The notes under the pieces are model-generated. The model did no database searches, was not told the origin of the DNA, and saw only the letters and a list, made by a program, of their open reading frames with translations. From Leidyana gryllorum EB-2025a (Eukaryota; Apicomplexa): a stretch of 40,502 nt of DNA. Numbering within the stretch: position 1 is the first letter of the stretch; every line of letters starts with the position of its first letter. A program made the position numbers and the translations under genes. The stretch spans positions 1 through 40,502 of the forward strand of contig JBLWGC010000066.1 in assembly GCA_048772705.1 (NCBI GenBank). The letters are read 5' to 3'. This document shows, one piece after another, positions 39,161-40,502 of this stretch.

Positions 39161-39241
39161 GGCAACTTGCCCGAGTGGTTAAGGGGGTAGACTGGAGTGC
39201 CTTGGGCCTGACCCGCGCTGGTTCAAATCCAGCAGTTGTCG
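39161..39241 (+). pseudogene. tRNA-Ser copy, loop GGA, stem broken
   Basis: Class II ends and T-arm intact. GTAGA-CTGGAGT is not matched by the 3' strand (GCCTT). Confidence 0.55.
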
Positions 39242-39305
39242 TGCGATGTGATCGGAGGGTCAAACACCAACTCACGCATAAAATTCAACCATGTGCTATC
39301 TGCTC

Positions 39306-39377
39306 TGCATACTGCCGGGAATCGAACCCGGGTCGTCTCGATGGCAACGAGACATTCTACCACTAGACCACAGATGC
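39306..39377 (-). tRNA. tRNA-Gly(GCC)
   Basis: All arms intact apart from one extra base in the 3' acceptor (CAGTATGC). Confidence 0.82.
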
Positions 39378-39473
39378 GTAACACCTTATTGTTGGAGCTC
39401 GTACACAATAACGGCCGTTTTACTTCGAATGAGAAGACAGGGTCAAGTTGAGCGAGTATGAGAGGCGCCTCGT

Positions 39474-39545
39474 GGGTACTTAACTCAGTGGTAGAGCAGT
39501 TGACTGCAGATCAGCAAGTCCGTGGTTCAACTTCGCGCGTGCGCT
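39474..39545 (+). tRNA. tRNA-Cys(GCA)
   Basis: Anticodon arm GTTGA-CTGCAGA-TCAGC. Acceptor has two mismatches (GGGTACT/CGTGCGC). Second Cys copy. Confidence 0.78.
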
Positions 39546-39661
39546 GAAGTTGAGATGAAACGCTGGAAGATGTTAAACCAACATTCCTGACCACAAGGGG
39601 TTGCAGGATCCTGCGCTAGAAAAGGAGGGTTTCTATATTAACCTCTGAAACATTGTAGCTG

Positions 39662-39730
39662 GATCTTGTAGCTCAGTCGACCGTGTGGCTGTTAACCACA
39701 AAGTCGCAGGTTCGAAACCTGCCAGCACCA
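39662..39730 (+). pseudogene. tRNA-Asn(GTT), D-loop shortened
   Basis: Anticodon and T-arms intact. About four bases are missing in the D-arm (CAGTCGACCG). Confidence 0.6.
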
Positions 39731-39774
39731 CTTTCAGAGGCACCCTAAACATTGACTGCGCTGCTCTCCCAATG

Positions 39775-39832
39775 GCACTTGTGGTCTGCGACCCTTCAAG
39801 GATGTAAGGTGGTTTGGATCCCGCCACGTGCA
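39775..39832 (+). pseudogene. tRNA-Gly(TCC) pseudogene
   Basis: Same family as 14645, following an Asn gene as there. Confidence 0.5.
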
Positions 39833-39845
39833 GCCGTACGTACTT

Positions 39846-39919
39846 TGGACGACCCGGGCATCGATCCCAGTACAACTCGCATGCTAAGCGGAGCGCTCTA
39901 CCATTTGAGCGGGTCGCCC
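39846..39919 (-). tRNA. tRNA-Ala(AGC), one extra base
   Basis: Loop TTAGCAT reads AGC; one base is inserted in the anticodon/D-arm junction and the acceptor has a change. Confidence 0.68.
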
Positions 39920-40044
39920 ATTCAGCAAACCCCAGTACATCCAGTTCTTTTTACATGGCATGACCAATCTCCCAACTGCATCGATCACTTTGCTCCTGAA
40001 CCGTATGTGAACCCGCTGGCCGCAAAATGCCGAGTTCGACAGGT

Positions 40045-40125
40045 GGCAACTTGCCCGAGTGGTTAATGAGGTAAATTACAATCTACTGGGCCTGACCCGC
40101 GCTGGTTCAAACCCAGCAGTTGTCA
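40045..40125 (+). pseudogene. tRNA-Ser pseudogene
   Basis: Class II frame with GGCAACT/AGTTGTC; anticodon region GTAAATTACAATCTAC is one base short and has no Ser anticodon. Confidence 0.5.
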
Positions 40126-40205
40126 TGCGATGTGATTGGAAGGGTCTGCCAACTCACGCGTGAAACCCAAGAATGGTGGCACAATCAACCATGTGCCAGC
40201 TCCTC

Positions 40206-40277
40206 TGCATCTGGCGGGAATCGAACTTGGGTCGTCTCGGTGGCAACGACACATTCTACCCCTGAGACCACAGATGC
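40206..40277 (-). tRNA. tRNA-Gly(GCC), drifted
   Basis: TGTCG-TTGCCAC-CGAGA reads GCC; one extra base in the D-loop and a T-stem mismatch. Confidence 0.7.
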
Positions 40278-40432
40278 GTGACACCTCCATTCCTGAATAC
40301 AAGGCGATGAGTCTGGACTACTCGAGGCCGTCCAACTTTCTGTGAGGCTACAGGCCGGTACATAAAACTTCCGGCTCACCGGGTACGTGTTTCCAAAGAC
40401 ACACGCCCCTTTCGCAGTCCGAAAGCTCCGTG

Positions 40433-40502
40433 CAGCCATGGTCTAGTGGTCACGACGTCTGCTTAATACGCAGAAGGTCCCGAGTTCAATCCTCGGTGGC
40501 TG
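40433..40502 (+). tRNA. tRNA-Val body with AAT (Ile) anticodon, ends at window edge
   Basis: Acceptor CAGCCAT/GTGGCTG intact. Anticodon arm TCTGC-TTAATAC-GCAGA is fully paired and reads AAT, one base from AAC. T-loop TTCAATC. Confidence 0.7.

Noticed and set aside
1-40502. Organellar or bacterial tRNA cluster
   Set aside because: A34 anticodons, lack of encoded CCA, the eukaryotic initiator form, a Tyr intron and U6 all point to a nuclear genome.

Overview
This window is an array of nuclear, eukaryotic RNA-polymerase-III genes. It holds no protein gene that I can defend. About 75 tRNA genes with a readable anticodon, and some 60 broken, truncated or chimeric tRNA copies, lie on both strands, often 50 to 150 bp apart. 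A U6 spliceosomal RNA gene occurs twice. The evidence for a eukaryote is: no gene encodes the 3' CCA; eight families use A34 anticodons (Ala AGC, Arg ACG, Ile AAT, Leu AAG, Pro AGG, Ser AGA, Thr AGT, Val AAC), as expected with inosine decoding; initiator Met carries the eukaryotic T-loop GATCGAAAC; Tyr(GTA) has a short intron; and U6 is present. I cannot name the organism. All isotypes are represented, but Phe survives only as decayed copies.

Layout. 1-2170 is an imperfect inverted repeat with arms of about 1 kb (Glu, Thr, Gly, Met, Gly, His, then the same genes in reverse). 2250-8330 is a mixed array with Asp, Val, Trp, Cys, Ala, Leu, Gly, Ser, Ile, Glu, Thr, iMet, Arg and Gln. 8249-15493 is copy A and 17184-27163 is copy B of a direct segmental duplication. 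Both carry the same order: Ser(GCT), Ile, Ser(AGA), Gly, Leu, Gly(TCC), Arg(TCG), Thr, Tyr, Pro, Arg, His, an LTR-like element, U6, Arg, Pro, Ala, Asn, Arg, a His/Glu chimera, Asn, Ala. Between the copies lie Glu, Lys, Thr, Pro, iMet and Leu genes. Copy B also contains a tRNA-free insert of about 3 kb (17711-20768) with a G/T-rich stretch, a long hairpin, about 1 kb of 11-bp minisatellite and a triplicated 45-bp repeat. 27164-40502 is a further mixed array built from rearranged copies of the same gene-plus-spacer modules.

The most interesting object is a 638-639 bp element at 12522-13159, 24190-24828 and 31999-32637. It has TG...CA ends, a perfect 7-bp terminal inverted repeat and perfect 5-bp target duplications, with different target sites for the two independent insertions. 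It carries three tRNA-like modules with A- and B-box sequences. One insertion lies in the anticodon region of a Tyr tRNA, and the other appears to lie in the acceptor end of a decayed Lys-like tRNA. With the 3-kb insert, which lies in the D-arm of an elongator Met tRNA, this suggests that tRNA genes here are landing sites as well as recombination points. A second theme is anticodon drift: about a dozen tRNA bodies carry an anticodon of another amino acid, including a Gln body with CTA.

The array works as a supply of translation RNAs transcribed from internal promoters. Many genes lack a nearby T-run terminator, so read-through between neighbours is possible. Coordinates of tRNA ends are from manual folding and may be off by one or two bases.
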